This document shows, in pieces, positions 8,486 to 18,578 of a DNA stretch of 64,000 nucleotides. Location of the stretch: NCBI GenBank assembly GCA_963849365.1, contig CAWKHA010000004.1, positions 1,798,001 through 1,862,000 of the forward strand, given 5' to 3'. Numbering within the stretch: position 1 is the first letter of the stretch; the number at the start of each line of letters is the position of its first letter. The notes below the pieces were generated by a model. It was not told where the DNA came from, searched no databases, and was given only the letters and a program-made list of their open reading frames with translations. The position numbers and the translations under genes were made by a program. The stretch is from CAVQCJ01 sp963849365 (GTDB lineage Bacteria; Actinomycetota; Actinomycetes; Prado026).

Positions 8486-9829
8486 GTGGCTGCTGCCCGT
8501 CGTGTCCCCGACCCCTCGCGCACGTCCCGTCGCGGCTCCGGCCGTCGCACGTACGTGCTCGACACGAGCGTGCTGCTCAGCGACCCGTCCGCGTTGCTGC
8601 GGTTCGCCGAGCACGAGGTGGTCCTGCCCGTCGTCATCGTGACGGAGCTGGAGGCCAAGCGGGCGCATCCCGAGCTGGGGTACTTCGCGCGCCAGGCGCT
8701 GCGGATGCTGGACGACCTGCGGGTCAGTCACGGCCGTCTCGACGAGCCGATCCCGGTCGGTCTGGACGGTGGCACGTTGCGCGTCGAGCTCAACCACACC
8801 GACGCGGCGCTGCTGCCCGCGGGCTTCCGGCTCGGTGACAACGACAGCCGCATCCTCGCGATGGCCCGCAACCTGGCCGCCGAGGGGCACGACGTGGTCC
8901 TGGTCTCCAAGGACCTGCCGCTGCGCGTGAAGGCGTCGGCGGTCGGGCTGCGGGCCGAGGAGTACCGCGCCGAGCTCGCGGTCGAGTCGGGCTGGACCGG
9001 CATGGCCGAGCTCGAGGTGGCGGCCGACGACCTGGACCGCCTCTACGACCTGGACCGGGTGGAGATCCCGGCCGCGGCCGAGCTGCCGTGCCACACCGGG
9101 CTGGTCCTGCTCTCCGAGCGGGGCAGCGCCCTGGGCCGGGTCAGGCCGGACAAGAGCGTGCGCCTGGTCCGCGGCGACCGCGACGCGTTCGGGCTGCACG
9201 GTCGCAGTGCCGAGCAGCGCATCGCGCTGGACCTGTTGCTGGACCCGGATGTCGGCATCGTGTCCCTGGGCGGGCGCGCCGGCACCGGCAAGTCGGCCCT
9301 CGCACTGTGCGCCGGACTCGAGGCGGTGCTGGAGCGGCACCAGCACCGCAGGGTGGTCGTGTTCCGTCCGTTGTACGCCGTCGGAGGTCAGGATCTCGGC
9401 TACCTGCCGGGTACCGAGGCGGAGAAGATGACGCCGTGGGGACAGGCCGTCTTCGACACGCTCGGTGCACTGACGACGCAGGACGTCGTGGACGAGGTCG
9501 TCGACCGGGGCATGCTCGAAGTGCTCCCGCTGACGCACATCCGCGGACGTTCGCTGCACGACGCGTTCGTCATCGTCGACGAAGCGCAGTCGTTGGAGCG
9601 CAACGTGCTGCTCACCGTGCTGTCGCGCATCGGCGCGGGATCACGCGTCGTGCTCACGCACGACGTCGCGCAACGCGACAACCTGCGCGTCGGCCGGCAC
9701 GACGGTGTCGTCGCCGTCGTCGAACGGCTCAAGGGACACCCGCTGTTCGCGCACGTGACGTTGACGCGCAGCGAGCGGTCACCGATCGCCGCACTCGTCA
9801 CCGAGATGCTCGAAGAGCTGCCCGGCTGA
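8486..9829 (+). CDS. PIN domain-PhoH ATPase fusion
   Basis: A 447-residue PhoH2-type protein. Residues about 20-170 form a PIN ribonuclease domain (YVLDTSVLLSDP, with later acidic residues in DNDSRILAMA). The C-terminal half is a PhoH P-loop domain with Walker A GGRAGTGKS at about 262-270 and Walker B FVIVDEAQS at about 360. PhoH2 proteins of this architecture are ATP-driven RNA unwinding/cleaving enzymes in mycobacteria. The GTG at 8486 has AGGAG 6 nt upstream; the longer upstream frame is not protein-like. A long hairpin 40 bp downstream probably ends the transcript. Confidence 0.93.
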   Translation: MAAARRVPDPSRTSRRGSGRRTYVLDTSVLLSDPSALLRFAEHEVVLPVVIVTELEAKRAHPELGYFARQALRMLDDLRVSHGRLDEPIPVGLDGGTLRVELNHTDAALLPAGFRLGDNDSRILAMARNLAAEGHDVVLVSKDLPLRVKASAVGLRAEEYRAELAVESGWTGMAELEVAADDLDRLYDLDRVEIPAAAELPCHTGLVLLSERGSALGRVRPDKSVRLVRGDRDAFGLHGRSAEQRIALDLLLDPDVGIVSLGGRAGTGKSALALCAGLEAVLERHQHRRVVVFRPLYAVGGQDLGYLPGTEAEKMTPWGQAVFDTLGALTTQDVVDEVVDRGMLEVLPLTHIRGRSLHDAFVIVDEAQSLERNVLLTVLSRIGAGSRVVLTHDVAQRDNLRVGRHDGVVAVVERLKGHPLFAHVTLTRSERSPIAALVTEMLEELPG

Positions 9830-9867
9830 CCCACATCCGCCCCAGCTCCCGACGCGTCCCCGGCCGC

Positions 9868-9938
9868 CCCCGGACTGATGCGCGCGTCTTGGTCCTATCC
9901 ACCCCCGTGTAGGCCCAGGACGCGCGCATCAGTCGGGG
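9868..9938. terminator. long inverted repeat downstream of the PhoH gene
   Basis: A perfect 16-bp stem (arms 9873-9888 and 9919-9934, GACTGATGCGCGCGTC and its complement) extends inward by about 9 mostly paired bases and outward by four G-C pairs after one bulge. There is no T-tract. The position 40 bp after the stop suits a terminator or mRNA-stabilising structure. Confidence 0.6.
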
Positions 9939-10147
9939 AGGGGTGGAGGGATGCGGGCCTCAACCTGGGCACGAGGTTGACGGCGAGGGTTGGGCTGAGG
10001 GTTGGGACCCCTCCGGCCGGCCCCGCGCGGCAGAGTGTGACCTGCTACGCACGTTGCGTATTTCGTGTACCCGGTGTGACCCATGGCACCCCCTCCCGGC
10101 TTGCCAGCGTGGACGTGTTCATGGAGGGTTGATCTACGTCAGACCCC

Positions 10148-10324
10148 GCGCGTGGTCTTCTTCCACGCGCCGCTCCGCACCACATCCCCTCGAGGAAGTC
10201 TCCTCGACGGCTCGGCGGAGCCAGCGTCCCCGGCATTCACCAGCAAGCCGGTGCGATCCGTGGCAGGGGTGCAGGTCGCGGACGGTGGTAGCACCGGGCG
10301 CGTAGCGCTGGAAGGAATCGCTCG
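10148..10324 (+). promoter_or_regulatory. structured 5' leader of the transglycosylase gene
   Basis: The 495 bp between the PhoH stop and the next start contain no gene. After the 9868 hairpin the last 180 bp fold into several small stems: GCGCGTGG/CCACGCGC at 10148-10170, TCGAGGA/TCCTCGA at 10190-10207, and GGCTC/GAGCC at 10209-10222. Secreted wall hydrolases of actinobacteria often sit behind a cyclic-di-AMP riboswitch, but I cannot find its conserved blocks here. A TGTGACCCATGGCAC stretch near 10075-10090 weakly resembles a Crp site. Confidence 0.4.
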
Positions 10325-10963
10325 ATGAACCGGATCCCCGTCCGGGGGGTCGGCTTCGCCGCCGCAGCCGTGGCGGCGACTTCGCTCGCCTGGGGTGCAC
10401 CCGCCCCTGCGGGTCACTCACCCATGACCAACCCGGTGCCGTCGACACTGTCGGCTGCCGTGCTGGTGACCGCGTACATGCCACAGGAGGACGGCTCGTC
10501 CACAGCGCTGGAGCGGCTGCGCGCGGCGCGCTTGCGTACGGTGCACGCCGGCGACATCGCGCGCGCCCGCGCCGCGCACGTCGCGCATCTCGCACAGCTC
10601 GCGAAGCAACGTGGCGCAGTCGCCACGCGTGCGAACCGCTCGTCCGTCCGTGCTGTCGCGCCGGGATCGGTGCGCGCGCTCGGACAGTCGATGGCTGCCG
10701 CCCACGGATGGACCGGCGCGCAGTTCGCATGCCTGGACGACATCTGGACCCGCGAGAGCCACTGGCGCGTCGACGCGCACAACTCCAACAGCGGTGCGTA
10801 CGGCATCCCGCAGGCGCAGCCAGGGTCGAAGATGTCCTCGGCCGGACCGTCCTGGCGCACCAACGCATCGACGCAGATCGCGTGGGGTCTGTCCTACATC
10901 GCGCGGACGTACGGAACCCCTTGCTCGGCCTGGAGCTTCTGGCAGAGCCACTACTGGTACTGA
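10325..10963 (+). CDS. secreted lytic transglycosylase-like / aggregation-promoting-factor-like protein
   Basis: 212 residues. An N-terminal signal peptide (MNRIPVRGVG followed by an Ala-rich core, cleavage near residue 29) leads to a charged helical linker rich in Ala and Arg. The C-terminal domain (about 125-212) is the compact SLT-like fold: CLDDIWTRESHW contains the likely catalytic Glu at about 143, then GAYGIPQAQPGSKM and the terminal SFWQSHYWY. Such proteins cut or bind peptidoglycan outside the membrane. The structured leader upstream suggests RNA-level control. Exact cleavage activity is inferred from the family. Confidence 0.88.
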   Translation: MNRIPVRGVGFAAAAVAATSLAWGAPAPAGHSPMTNPVPSTLSAAVLVTAYMPQEDGSSTALERLRAARLRTVHAGDIARARAAHVAHLAQLAKQRGAVATRANRSSVRAVAPGSVRALGQSMAAAHGWTGAQFACLDDIWTRESHWRVDAHNSNSGAYGIPQAQPGSKMSSAGPSWRTNASTQIAWGLSYIARTYGTPCSAWSFWQSHYWY

Positions 10964-10985
10964 CCGGCACCATGGAACGGGCTTG

Positions 10986-12905
10986 TCAGGCCTCAGGCTC
11001 CTGGTGCGGCCGGGCCATCCGACGTACGTCCAGCGCCTCGTCCAGCTGCTCCTGCGTGATCCTGCCGTCGCGCACGTGCCCACGCTCGACCACGATGTCG
11101 CGGATCGTGCGCAGCTCGGCGACGGACTGCTTGACGACGGCCGCGACCTCCTCGTAGCCGAGGTAGCGGTTCAGACCGGTCGCGATCGCCGGCGACGACT
11201 CGGCCAGGGCCAGCGCATGCGCAGCGTCGGCCGTGATCCCCGCGACGCAGCGGTCGGCGAGCAGCCGGGACACCGCGGTGAGCAGGCGCAGCGACTCCAG
11301 CAGGTTGCGTGCGATCACCGGCACCATGACGTTCAGCTCGAACGTTCCGGCGGCACCCCCCCATGCCACTGCGGCGTCGTTCCCGACGACCTGCGTGCAC
11401 ACCTGCAGGACCGCCTCCGGCACCACCGGGTTCACCTTGCCCGGCATGATCGACGAGCCCGGCTGCAGGTCCGGCAGGGACAGCTCGCCCAGTCCGGCGC
11501 GCGGTCCCGACCCCATCCAGCGCAGGTCGTTGCAGATCTTGGTGAGGCCGACTGCGAGCACCCGGAGCTGACCGGACAGCTCGACGAGAGCGTCGCGCGC
11601 GGACTGCGCCTCCAGGCCGTCCTGCGCGGCGGTCACCGGCTGCCCGGTTTGCGCGGCCAGCTCGGCGACGACGGCCTCGCGCCACCCGGGCGGCGTGTTC
11701 AGCCCGGTTCCGACAGCGGTCCCGCCCAGCGGCAGCTCGGCCACCCGCGGCAGTGCGGAGGCGATGCGCTCGGCACCCCGGCGCACCTGGGTGGCGTAGC
11801 CGTGCAGCTCCTGTCCCACGGTGACCGGTACGGCGTCCATCAGGTGCGTGCGGCCGGGCTTGACCACGTCCGCGAGCTCGGTGGCCTTCGTCTCGAAGGC
11901 GGCGGCCAGGTGGTCGAGCGCGGGCAGCAGCCCGTCGCGCGCGGACTCCAGCGCGGCCAGGTGGACGGCGGACGGGAAGACGTCGTTGCTCGACTGCGAC
12001 GCGTTCACATCGTCGTTGGGATGCACCTCGCGGTCCAGGCTGCGCGACGCGAGTGTCGCCAGCACCTCGTTGACGTTCATGTTCGTCGAGGTGCCCGAGC
12101 CGGTCTGGAAGACGTCCACCGGGAACTGCTCGTCGTGCTCGCCGGCCGCGACGGCGCGGGCCGCGACGCTGACCGCGTCCGCGACGTCGCGCGGCAGCAC
12201 GCCCATCCGCGCGTTGGTCGCCGCCGCCGCCTCCTTGATCCGCGCGAGCGCGTGCACGAGCTCGGGCGGCATGGGCTCCCCGCTGACCGGGAAGTTGTCC
12301 ACCGCCCGCTGCGTCTGGGCGCGGTACAGCGCACCGGCCGGGACTCGTACGTCGCCCATCGTGTCGTGCTCCACGCGGAAGCCGCTGGCGTCCGGCTCGT
12401 CCGGGTAGCGGCCGGCCACGAAGGCATACGCGAAGAACCGGTCGGGGACGATCCGGACGTAGACCGGGTCCGGTGCCCAGTCGCTGGCGGCGCTGCCTGC
12501 GTAGACCTCGCGCCACTGCTCCTCGAACGCGTCCCAGACCGCGTCGCCCGGCCGGACCGTCTGCGCCCGGCCGTACGTCCAGATGCCGATCTCGTCGCCG
12601 ACCACGTGCGCCGCGCTCACGACCGGGCGGGCGGCCAGGTGCCGGGCCCGGACGGACGACGCCGCGGTGCTGAAGTGGAAGTACCCGTGCCAGAAGATGC
12701 CGTCGACGGGGGCGACCCGCGGCTGGCCCGACGCCGTCACGGTGGCCACGGCGATGTGCTTGACGCCCTGCAGGTACGCGGCGACCTGGCGGGCGCTGAG
12801 GCGGCGCTCGGGGCGGACGATGGCCCGCAGGTGGTCGCCGGCGGCGGCGAAGCTGCGGTCGAGGAGCTCCTGCAGGTCGGCCAGCTCGCCTGGCGTCTCG
12901 TCCAT
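10986..12905 (-). CDS. fumC: fusion: PPOX-family domain + class II fumarase (FumC)
   Basis: One uninterrupted 639-codon frame. Residues 1-162 are a PPOX-type split-barrel domain (VKHIAVATVTASGQPRVAPV, later YVRIVPDRFFAYAF). A 13-residue linker follows, and from about residue 176 a complete class II fumarase begins (FRVEHDTMGDVRVP). FumC motifs are intact: TGSGTSTNMN, HPNDDVNASQSSNDVFP, GRTHLMDAVP with the catalytic-site His, and the signature GSSIMPGKVNP with the catalytic Ser. It interconverts fumarate and malate. The ATG at 12905 has a TACGGT box 7 nt upstream. An in-frame internal GTG near 12419 lacks a ribosome site. Normal FumC is about 465 residues, so the N-terminal domain is extra. 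Confidence 0.9.
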   Translation of the reverse strand: MDETPGELADLQELLDRSFAAAGDHLRAIVRPERRLSARQVAAYLQGVKHIAVATVTASGQPRVAPVDGIFWHGYFHFSTAASSVRARHLAARPVVSAAHVVGDEIGIWTYGRAQTVRPGDAVWDAFEEQWREVYAGSAASDWAPDPVYVRIVPDRFFAYAFVAGRYPDEPDASGFRVEHDTMGDVRVPAGALYRAQTQRAVDNFPVSGEPMPPELVHALARIKEAAAATNARMGVLPRDVADAVSVAARAVAAGEHDEQFPVDVFQTGSGTSTNMNVNEVLATLASRSLDREVHPNDDVNASQSSNDVFPSAVHLAALESARDGLLPALDHLAAAFETKATELADVVKPGRTHLMDAVPVTVGQELHGYATQVRRGAERIASALPRVAELPLGGTAVGTGLNTPPGWREAVVAELAAQTGQPVTAAQDGLEAQSARDALVELSGQLRVLAVGLTKICNDLRWMGSGPRAGLGELSLPDLQPGSSIMPGKVNPVVPEAVLQVCTQVVGNDAAVAWGGAAGTFELNVMVPVIARNLLESLRLLTAVSRLLADRCVAGITADAAHALALAESSPAIATGLNRYLGYEEVAAVVKQSVAELRTIRDIVVERGHVRDGRITQEQLDEALDVRRMARPHQEPEA

Positions 12906-12912
12906 GGGCCCC

Positions 12913-12918
12913 ACCGTA
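12913..12918 (-). promoter_or_regulatory. -10 hexamer TACGGT, leaderless promoter of the PPOX-fumC fusion
   Basis: TACGGT on the minus strand lies 7 nt before the ATG at 12905. Its presence makes the PPOX end, not an internal codon, the natural start of the transcript. Confidence 0.45.
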
Positions 12919-12921
12919 CGA

Positions 12922-12967
12922 GTTGTCAGCCCCGGCGGAGGCTCCAGGCGCTGTGGAGGCTGGCAGG
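12922..12967. repeat. weak third copy of a 46-bp palindromic repeat
   Basis: Begins with TTGTCAGCC and ends with GGCTGGCAGG, like the copies at 38545 and 39552, and has the same overall length, but the inner part is diverged. It lies between the two fumarase genes, just behind the class I fumarase stop. Confidence 0.35.
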
Positions 12968-12975
12968 TCGGACGC

Positions 12976-14634
<1,659 letters not shown>

Positions 14635-14640
14635 GCCCCC

Positions 14641-14646
14641 AGCGTA
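14641..14646 (-). promoter_or_regulatory. -10 hexamer TACGCT, leaderless promoter of class I fumarase
   Basis: TACGCT on the minus strand followed by exactly 6 nt and the ATG. Confidence 0.45.
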
Positions 14647-14751
14647 GGTCTCGACGGGCGGCGTACAGATCCGGGTGCCGAGCGCCGACACAGGTACGGG
14701 CGTGATGTGCGCCCGGCGCTCGCCGGCGCCGGGACCGGGAGGGGAGCACGG

Positions 14752-16392
14752 GTGGACGAGCACGGGGCGGACGAGCACGGGGCGGGCACGAACATCCCGG
14801 GGCAGCCCGTCGGTGGTCCCCAGCCGGCTCCCTGGGCCCCCGAGGTGCTCGACAGCGTCACGGCGCCGACCTGGTCGGTGCTGCCGGACGGGCAGTTCCC
14901 CGGCGGACCCGCTCCGGCTGGGCGCCGGCGCGGCCGTGCGGTCGTGGCCGGCATCACGGCCGTCGCCGTCCTGCTGACCGCCGGCGCGGCGTATGCGGCG
15001 TGGTCCCGGCTCAACGGTGGGGGACCGCAGCCCGCCGAGGTGCTGCCCGCCACCACGGTCGCGTTCGCGGAGGTCGACCTGGACCCGTCCGCAGGCCAGA
15101 AGCTCGCACTGCTCGACCTGCTGCGCAAGTTCCCGGACAGCTCCGGCCTGCTGCCCAGCGACAAGGACTTCGGCGACTGGCTGGTCCGGAGGCTGTCCGA
15201 GACCGGGTCGGCCGGGGACGCGCTCGACTTCGGCAAGGACGTCGAGCCGTGGCTCGGTCAGCGGTTCGCTCTCGCCGCCGTGCCGGCGCAGAACGGCGCG
15301 GGGGTGGCCGGCAGTCCCGTCGACGGCGTCGTCGTCGTCCAGGAGACCGACGAGAAGGCCGCCGCGGCCGCGATGGACAAGCTGCGCTCGCGCGGCTCCG
15401 AGCACCTCGGCTACGCGTTCATGAACGGCTACCTCGTCGTGACGCCCGACTCCGACAGGGCGGCCGCGCGGGTCGTGGCGGCCGCGCAGACCGCGCCGCT
15501 GGCCACCGACGGGCGGTTCTCGGCCGACGTCGCGTCGCTCGGGTCGGACCAGGTCGTCACCGCCTGGGTGGACGCCACCAGGGCCGGCGGGCTGCTCGCG
15601 GAGCAGATGGGTGCGATCCCCGGCGTCGACGCCGGTCAGCTCGACGCGGTGCTGGGCTCGAGCTGGAAGGGACGTTGGGTGCTCGGCATCCACGCCGCCG
15701 ACAGGTCGGTCGAGATGCGGATGCGTACGTTCGGCGGCCCGGCGAGCGCCGTGCAGCCCGAGCCGGTCCGGATCGAGCACGTCGTGGCCGACCCCATCGC
15801 CGTGCTCGCGGTGTCCGGTGCGGGGGCCTCGCTGGCCGACCGCTGGAAGCAGCTCAGCACGATGCCCGGGTACCAGCAGCTGGACGAGCAGGCGACCGCG
15901 GCGGGCCTCGAGCTGCCCGACGACCTGGTGAAGCTGTTCGGCGACCAGCTCACCCTCAGCGTCGGCGGCGACCTGACGCAGCGACCGTCGTTCCTGGCGG
16001 CCGCCAGGTCGCAGGACCCGCAGGCCGGGAAGGACGTGCTGGACAAGCTGTTCTCGCTCGCCGGGCCGGGCGGGGCCGCCGGCCTCGACATGACGGCGAA
16101 GGCCGACGGCGACACCTTGTACGTCGGGTCGTCGGACAGCGTCGTCGCCGGCGCCCGGGGATCCGGAGCTGCGGCGAAGGTCACCGACAGCGAGCTGTTC
16201 CAGGAGGCGGTGGCCGACCCCGAGCACGCGCAGGCGATCCTGTACGTGAACCTGGCCATGGTGTGGTCCGCGCTCAAGGCGTCGGGTGCGTCGGTGGGTT
16301 CGCCCGAGCTGCAGAACCTGAAGGCGATCGGCCTGTCGGCGACCACGTCCGGCGGCGACTCCGACGTGACCGTCCGCGTGGTCGTCGGCTAG
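14752..16392 (+). CDS. DUF3352-type membrane-anchored protein
   Basis: 546 residues. A Pro/Gly-rich cytosolic N-terminus of about 60 residues is followed by one transmembrane helix (about 65-87, VAGITAVAVLLTAGAAYAAW). The large extracellular part begins with the family stretch LPATTVAFAEVDLDPSAGQK and contains two related lobes. GTG 14752 is chosen for its GGGAGGGGAG ribosome site; the open frame further upstream is the antisense shadow of the fumarase. DUF3352 proteins are common in actinobacteria; no activity is known to me. Confidence 0.85.
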   Translation: MDEHGADEHGAGTNIPGQPVGGPQPAPWAPEVLDSVTAPTWSVLPDGQFPGGPAPAGRRRGRAVVAGITAVAVLLTAGAAYAAWSRLNGGGPQPAEVLPATTVAFAEVDLDPSAGQKLALLDLLRKFPDSSGLLPSDKDFGDWLVRRLSETGSAGDALDFGKDVEPWLGQRFALAAVPAQNGAGVAGSPVDGVVVVQETDEKAAAAAMDKLRSRGSEHLGYAFMNGYLVVTPDSDRAAARVVAAAQTAPLATDGRFSADVASLGSDQVVTAWVDATRAGGLLAEQMGAIPGVDAGQLDAVLGSSWKGRWVLGIHAADRSVEMRMRTFGGPASAVQPEPVRIEHVVADPIAVLAVSGAGASLADRWKQLSTMPGYQQLDEQATAAGLELPDDLVKLFGDQLTLSVGGDLTQRPSFLAAARSQDPQAGKDVLDKLFSLAGPGGAAGLDMTAKADGDTLYVGSSDSVVAGARGSGAAAKVTDSELFQEAVADPEHAQAILYVNLAMVWSALKASGASVGSPELQNLKAIGLSATTSGGDSDVTVRVVVG

Positions 16393-16466
16393 CGCCGACC
16401 GCAGGCGCCAGATCCATCTCGACTTGTTCCGCTGCGACAAGACGCCCGGTCGAGCTACCTGACGGT

Positions 16467-16784
16467 CTAGGGGCTGCCGCGACCCTCCGTACCCGGGAGC
16501 GGGACCAGGCCGACCTGTCCGTCCAGGCGGATCGCGATCTCGCCCGGCTCGTCCGCGATGTCCCACTCGGTGTAGAAGGCGTTCGCGCCTTCGGCCGACG
16601 TCCACTCGGCGAGCGCGTAGAACGCGCTGCCGTCGGCCGCGTACCACGCCTGGTGGAACCCGCAGCCGTGCGCACGCGCGCTCGCCTGCATCTGCGGGCT
16701 GATCCGCTGCACCCGCGACTCGTACAGATCCTGCGCCGTGCGACCGTCCGGCGTGGGGCACGGCACCGAGAACAGCACCCACAT
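16467..16784 (-). CDS. small hypothetical protein, 105 aa
   Basis: A soluble 105-residue protein starting MWVLFSVPCPTPDG and containing the helical RVQRISPQMQASARAHGCGFHQ segment, then strands rich in aromatic residues. It looks like a ferredoxin-like (antibiotic-monooxygenase or dimeric alpha-beta barrel) small domain, but I cannot place it. The ATG at 16784 has TACCCT 7 nt upstream, fitting leaderless expression. It is 32 bp downstream of glpX on the same strand. Confidence 0.65.
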   Translation of the reverse strand: MWVLFSVPCPTPDGRTAQDLYESRVQRISPQMQASARAHGCGFHQAWYAADGSAFYALAEWTSAEGANAFYTEWDIADEPGEIAIRLDGQVGLVPLPGTEGRGSP

Positions 16785-16816
16785 GCCGTGCAGGGTAGAC
16801 GCTCGAAGCTCGGCCG

Positions 16817-17842
16817 TCAGCGGTAGTCGACGTCGGCGTACGCGCTCAGCTTGTCGAGGCGGTGCTCGCTGCTGATCTCGCGGATCGTGCCGCTGCGCGA
16901 GCGCATCACCAGCGAGTGCGTCTCGGATCCGCGCCCGTGGTAGCGCACACCGCGCAGCAGCTCGCCATCGGTGATTCCGGTGGCGACGAAGAAGACGTCG
17001 TCGCTGGTGACCAGGTCGCTGGTGGTCAGGACTCGGTCCAGGTCGTGGCCGGCGTCGAGCGCCTTGCGCCGCTCGTCGTCGTCGCGCGGCCACAGCCGGC
17101 CCTGGATCACCCCGCCCAGGCAACGCATCGCGCAGGCGGAGATGATCCCCTCCGGCGTGCCGCCGATGCCGACGAGCATGTCGATGCCGGTGCCCTCGCG
17201 GGCGGCCATGATGGCGCCGGCCACGTCGCCGTCGGTGATGAACTTGATCCGCGCGCCAGTCGCGCGGATCTCTGCCGCCAGCGCCTCGTGCCGCGGCCGG
17301 TCCAGGATGCAGACCGTGATCTCGGCGGCGGTCTCGCCCTTGGCGGCCGCGACCCGGCGGATGTTCTCCGCCACCGGCGCGGTGATGTCCACGAAGCCGG
17401 CGGCGGCCGGCCCGGTCACGAGCTTCTCCATGTAGAAGACCGCCGACGGGTCGAACATCGAGCCGCGCGGTGCGACCGCCATCACCGCCAGTGCGTTGTT
17501 CATGCCCTTGGCGCACAGGGTCGTGCCGTCGATGGGGTCGACGGCGACGTCCGCCTCCGGCCCCTCGCCGGTGCCGACCCGCTCGCCGTTGAACAGCATC
17601 GGCGCCTGGTCCTTCTCGCCCTCGCCGATGACGACCACGCCGTTCATGGACACCGACGAGATGAGCCGGCGCATGGCGTTCACGGCCGCGCCGTCGGCGC
17701 CGTTCTTGTCGCCGCGGCCGACCCAGCGGCCGGCGGCCATCGCGGCCGCCTCGGTGACGCGGACCAGCTCGAGGGCCAGGTTGCGGTCGGGGACGTTCGA
17801 GCCGGACGGCCCCGTGCCTTCGGCTCCGGTCGACGTCGTCAA
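16817..17842 (-). CDS. glpX: class II fructose-1,6-bisphosphatase GlpX
   Basis: 341 residues, the normal length. It hydrolyses fructose-1,6-bisphosphate to fructose-6-phosphate for gluconeogenesis, needing divalent metal. Motifs: GRGDKNGADGAAVNAMR, the metal-binding VVIGEGEKDQ and AVDPIDGTTL, and GIGGTPEGIISACAMRCLGG near the substrate site. The TTG start at 17842 is chosen because GGAGGG lies 7 nt upstream and no better in-frame start is near. Proximity to the two fumarases matches an actinobacterial central-carbon neighbourhood. Confidence 0.95.
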   Translation of the reverse strand: MTTSTGAEGTGPSGSNVPDRNLALELVRVTEAAAMAAGRWVGRGDKNGADGAAVNAMRRLISSVSMNGVVVIGEGEKDQAPMLFNGERVGTGEGPEADVAVDPIDGTTLCAKGMNNALAVMAVAPRGSMFDPSAVFYMEKLVTGPAAAGFVDITAPVAENIRRVAAAKGETAAEITVCILDRPRHEALAAEIRATGARIKFITDGDVAGAIMAAREGTGIDMLVGIGGTPEGIISACAMRCLGGVIQGRLWPRDDDERRKALDAGHDLDRVLTTSDLVTSDDVFFVATGITDGELLRGVRYHGRGSETHSLVMRSRSGTIREISSEHRLDKLSAYADVDYR

Positions 17843-17940
17843 GGCTGGTCCCTCCGGTCGGCGCTGCTGGCGTGCCGGGATCGTACCGACCTCGCCGGCA
17901 CCCGAGCCTCATCCCTGCGGGGGTCTGGGAGGCTGGGAGC

Positions 17941-18558
17941 GTGACCCGCCTCGAGCTCGACCCCGCCGAGATCGGCCGCTCGGCCAGCTACTCCTGGCTC
18001 ACCCAGGTGGTCGTGCCGCGCCCCATCGCGTGGGTGTCCAGCCGGTCGGCCGCCGGCGTGGACAATCTCGCGCCGCACTCGTTCTTCACCGTCTCAAGCC
18101 AGGACCCGCCGGTCGTGCAGTTCACCTCAGTGGGGCGCAAGGACACCCTGCGCAACGTGGAGGAGACCCGCGAGTTCGTGGTCAACATCGCCACCGAGGC
18201 GCTGGCCCTCACAGTCAACGAGACCGCCACGGACTTCCCGCGCGTGATGGGGGAGTTCGACACGGTCGGGATCGAGCGTGAGCCGTCGGCCGTGGTCGCC
18301 CCGCCGCGGGTGCGCGCCTCGCCGGTCGCGCTCGAGTGCGTCGTGGTCGGCTACCACCCGTTCGGGACCGAAGACACGGCGTCGACCGTGGTGTTCGGCC
18401 GGGTCGTCCGCATCGCGATCGACGAGTCGGTCGTCGTGGACGGCCGGGTGGACCTGCGGCTGCTGCGCCCGGTCGCCCGGCTCGGCGGGCCATACTGGGC
18501 CACGCTCGGCGACATCCTGCGGATCACGCGGAAGAAGTACCAGGCGCCGCCGGCGTGA
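17941..18558 (+). CDS. flavin reductase family protein (DIM6/NTAB type)
   Basis: 205 residues of the FMN-binding split-barrel family. The N-terminal LTQVVVPRPIAWVSSRS and LAPHSFFTVSSQDPPVVQF motifs line the flavin site, followed by KDTLRNVEETREFVVNI. Such enzymes reduce or bind FMN, or act in flavin-dependent oxygenase systems; the substrate is unknown. GTG 17941 follows a GGGAGG site. It is divergent from glpX across about 98 bp and its stop overlaps a possible start of the next gene. Confidence 0.88.
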   Translation: MTRLELDPAEIGRSASYSWLTQVVVPRPIAWVSSRSAAGVDNLAPHSFFTVSSQDPPVVQFTSVGRKDTLRNVEETREFVVNIATEALALTVNETATDFPRVMGEFDTVGIEREPSAVVAPPRVRASPVALECVVVGYHPFGTEDTASTVVFGRVVRIAIDESVVVDGRVDLRLLRPVARLGGPYWATLGDILRITRKKYQAPPA

Positions 18559-18578
18559 GCATCAGGGACGATGAGCGG

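Noticed and set aside
10100..10324. Cyclic-di-AMP (ydaO) riboswitch before the transglycosylase
   Set aside because: Expected from gene type, but the conserved GGGGTGAATC-like and CAGCTAACC-like blocks are not present on the plus strand.
12285..12345. Arg in ALYRAQTQRAV of FumC as an active-site loss (many fumarases have Gly there)
   Set aside because: Actinobacterial FumC proteins commonly have an RAQTQRAV form at this point, so it is not a defect.
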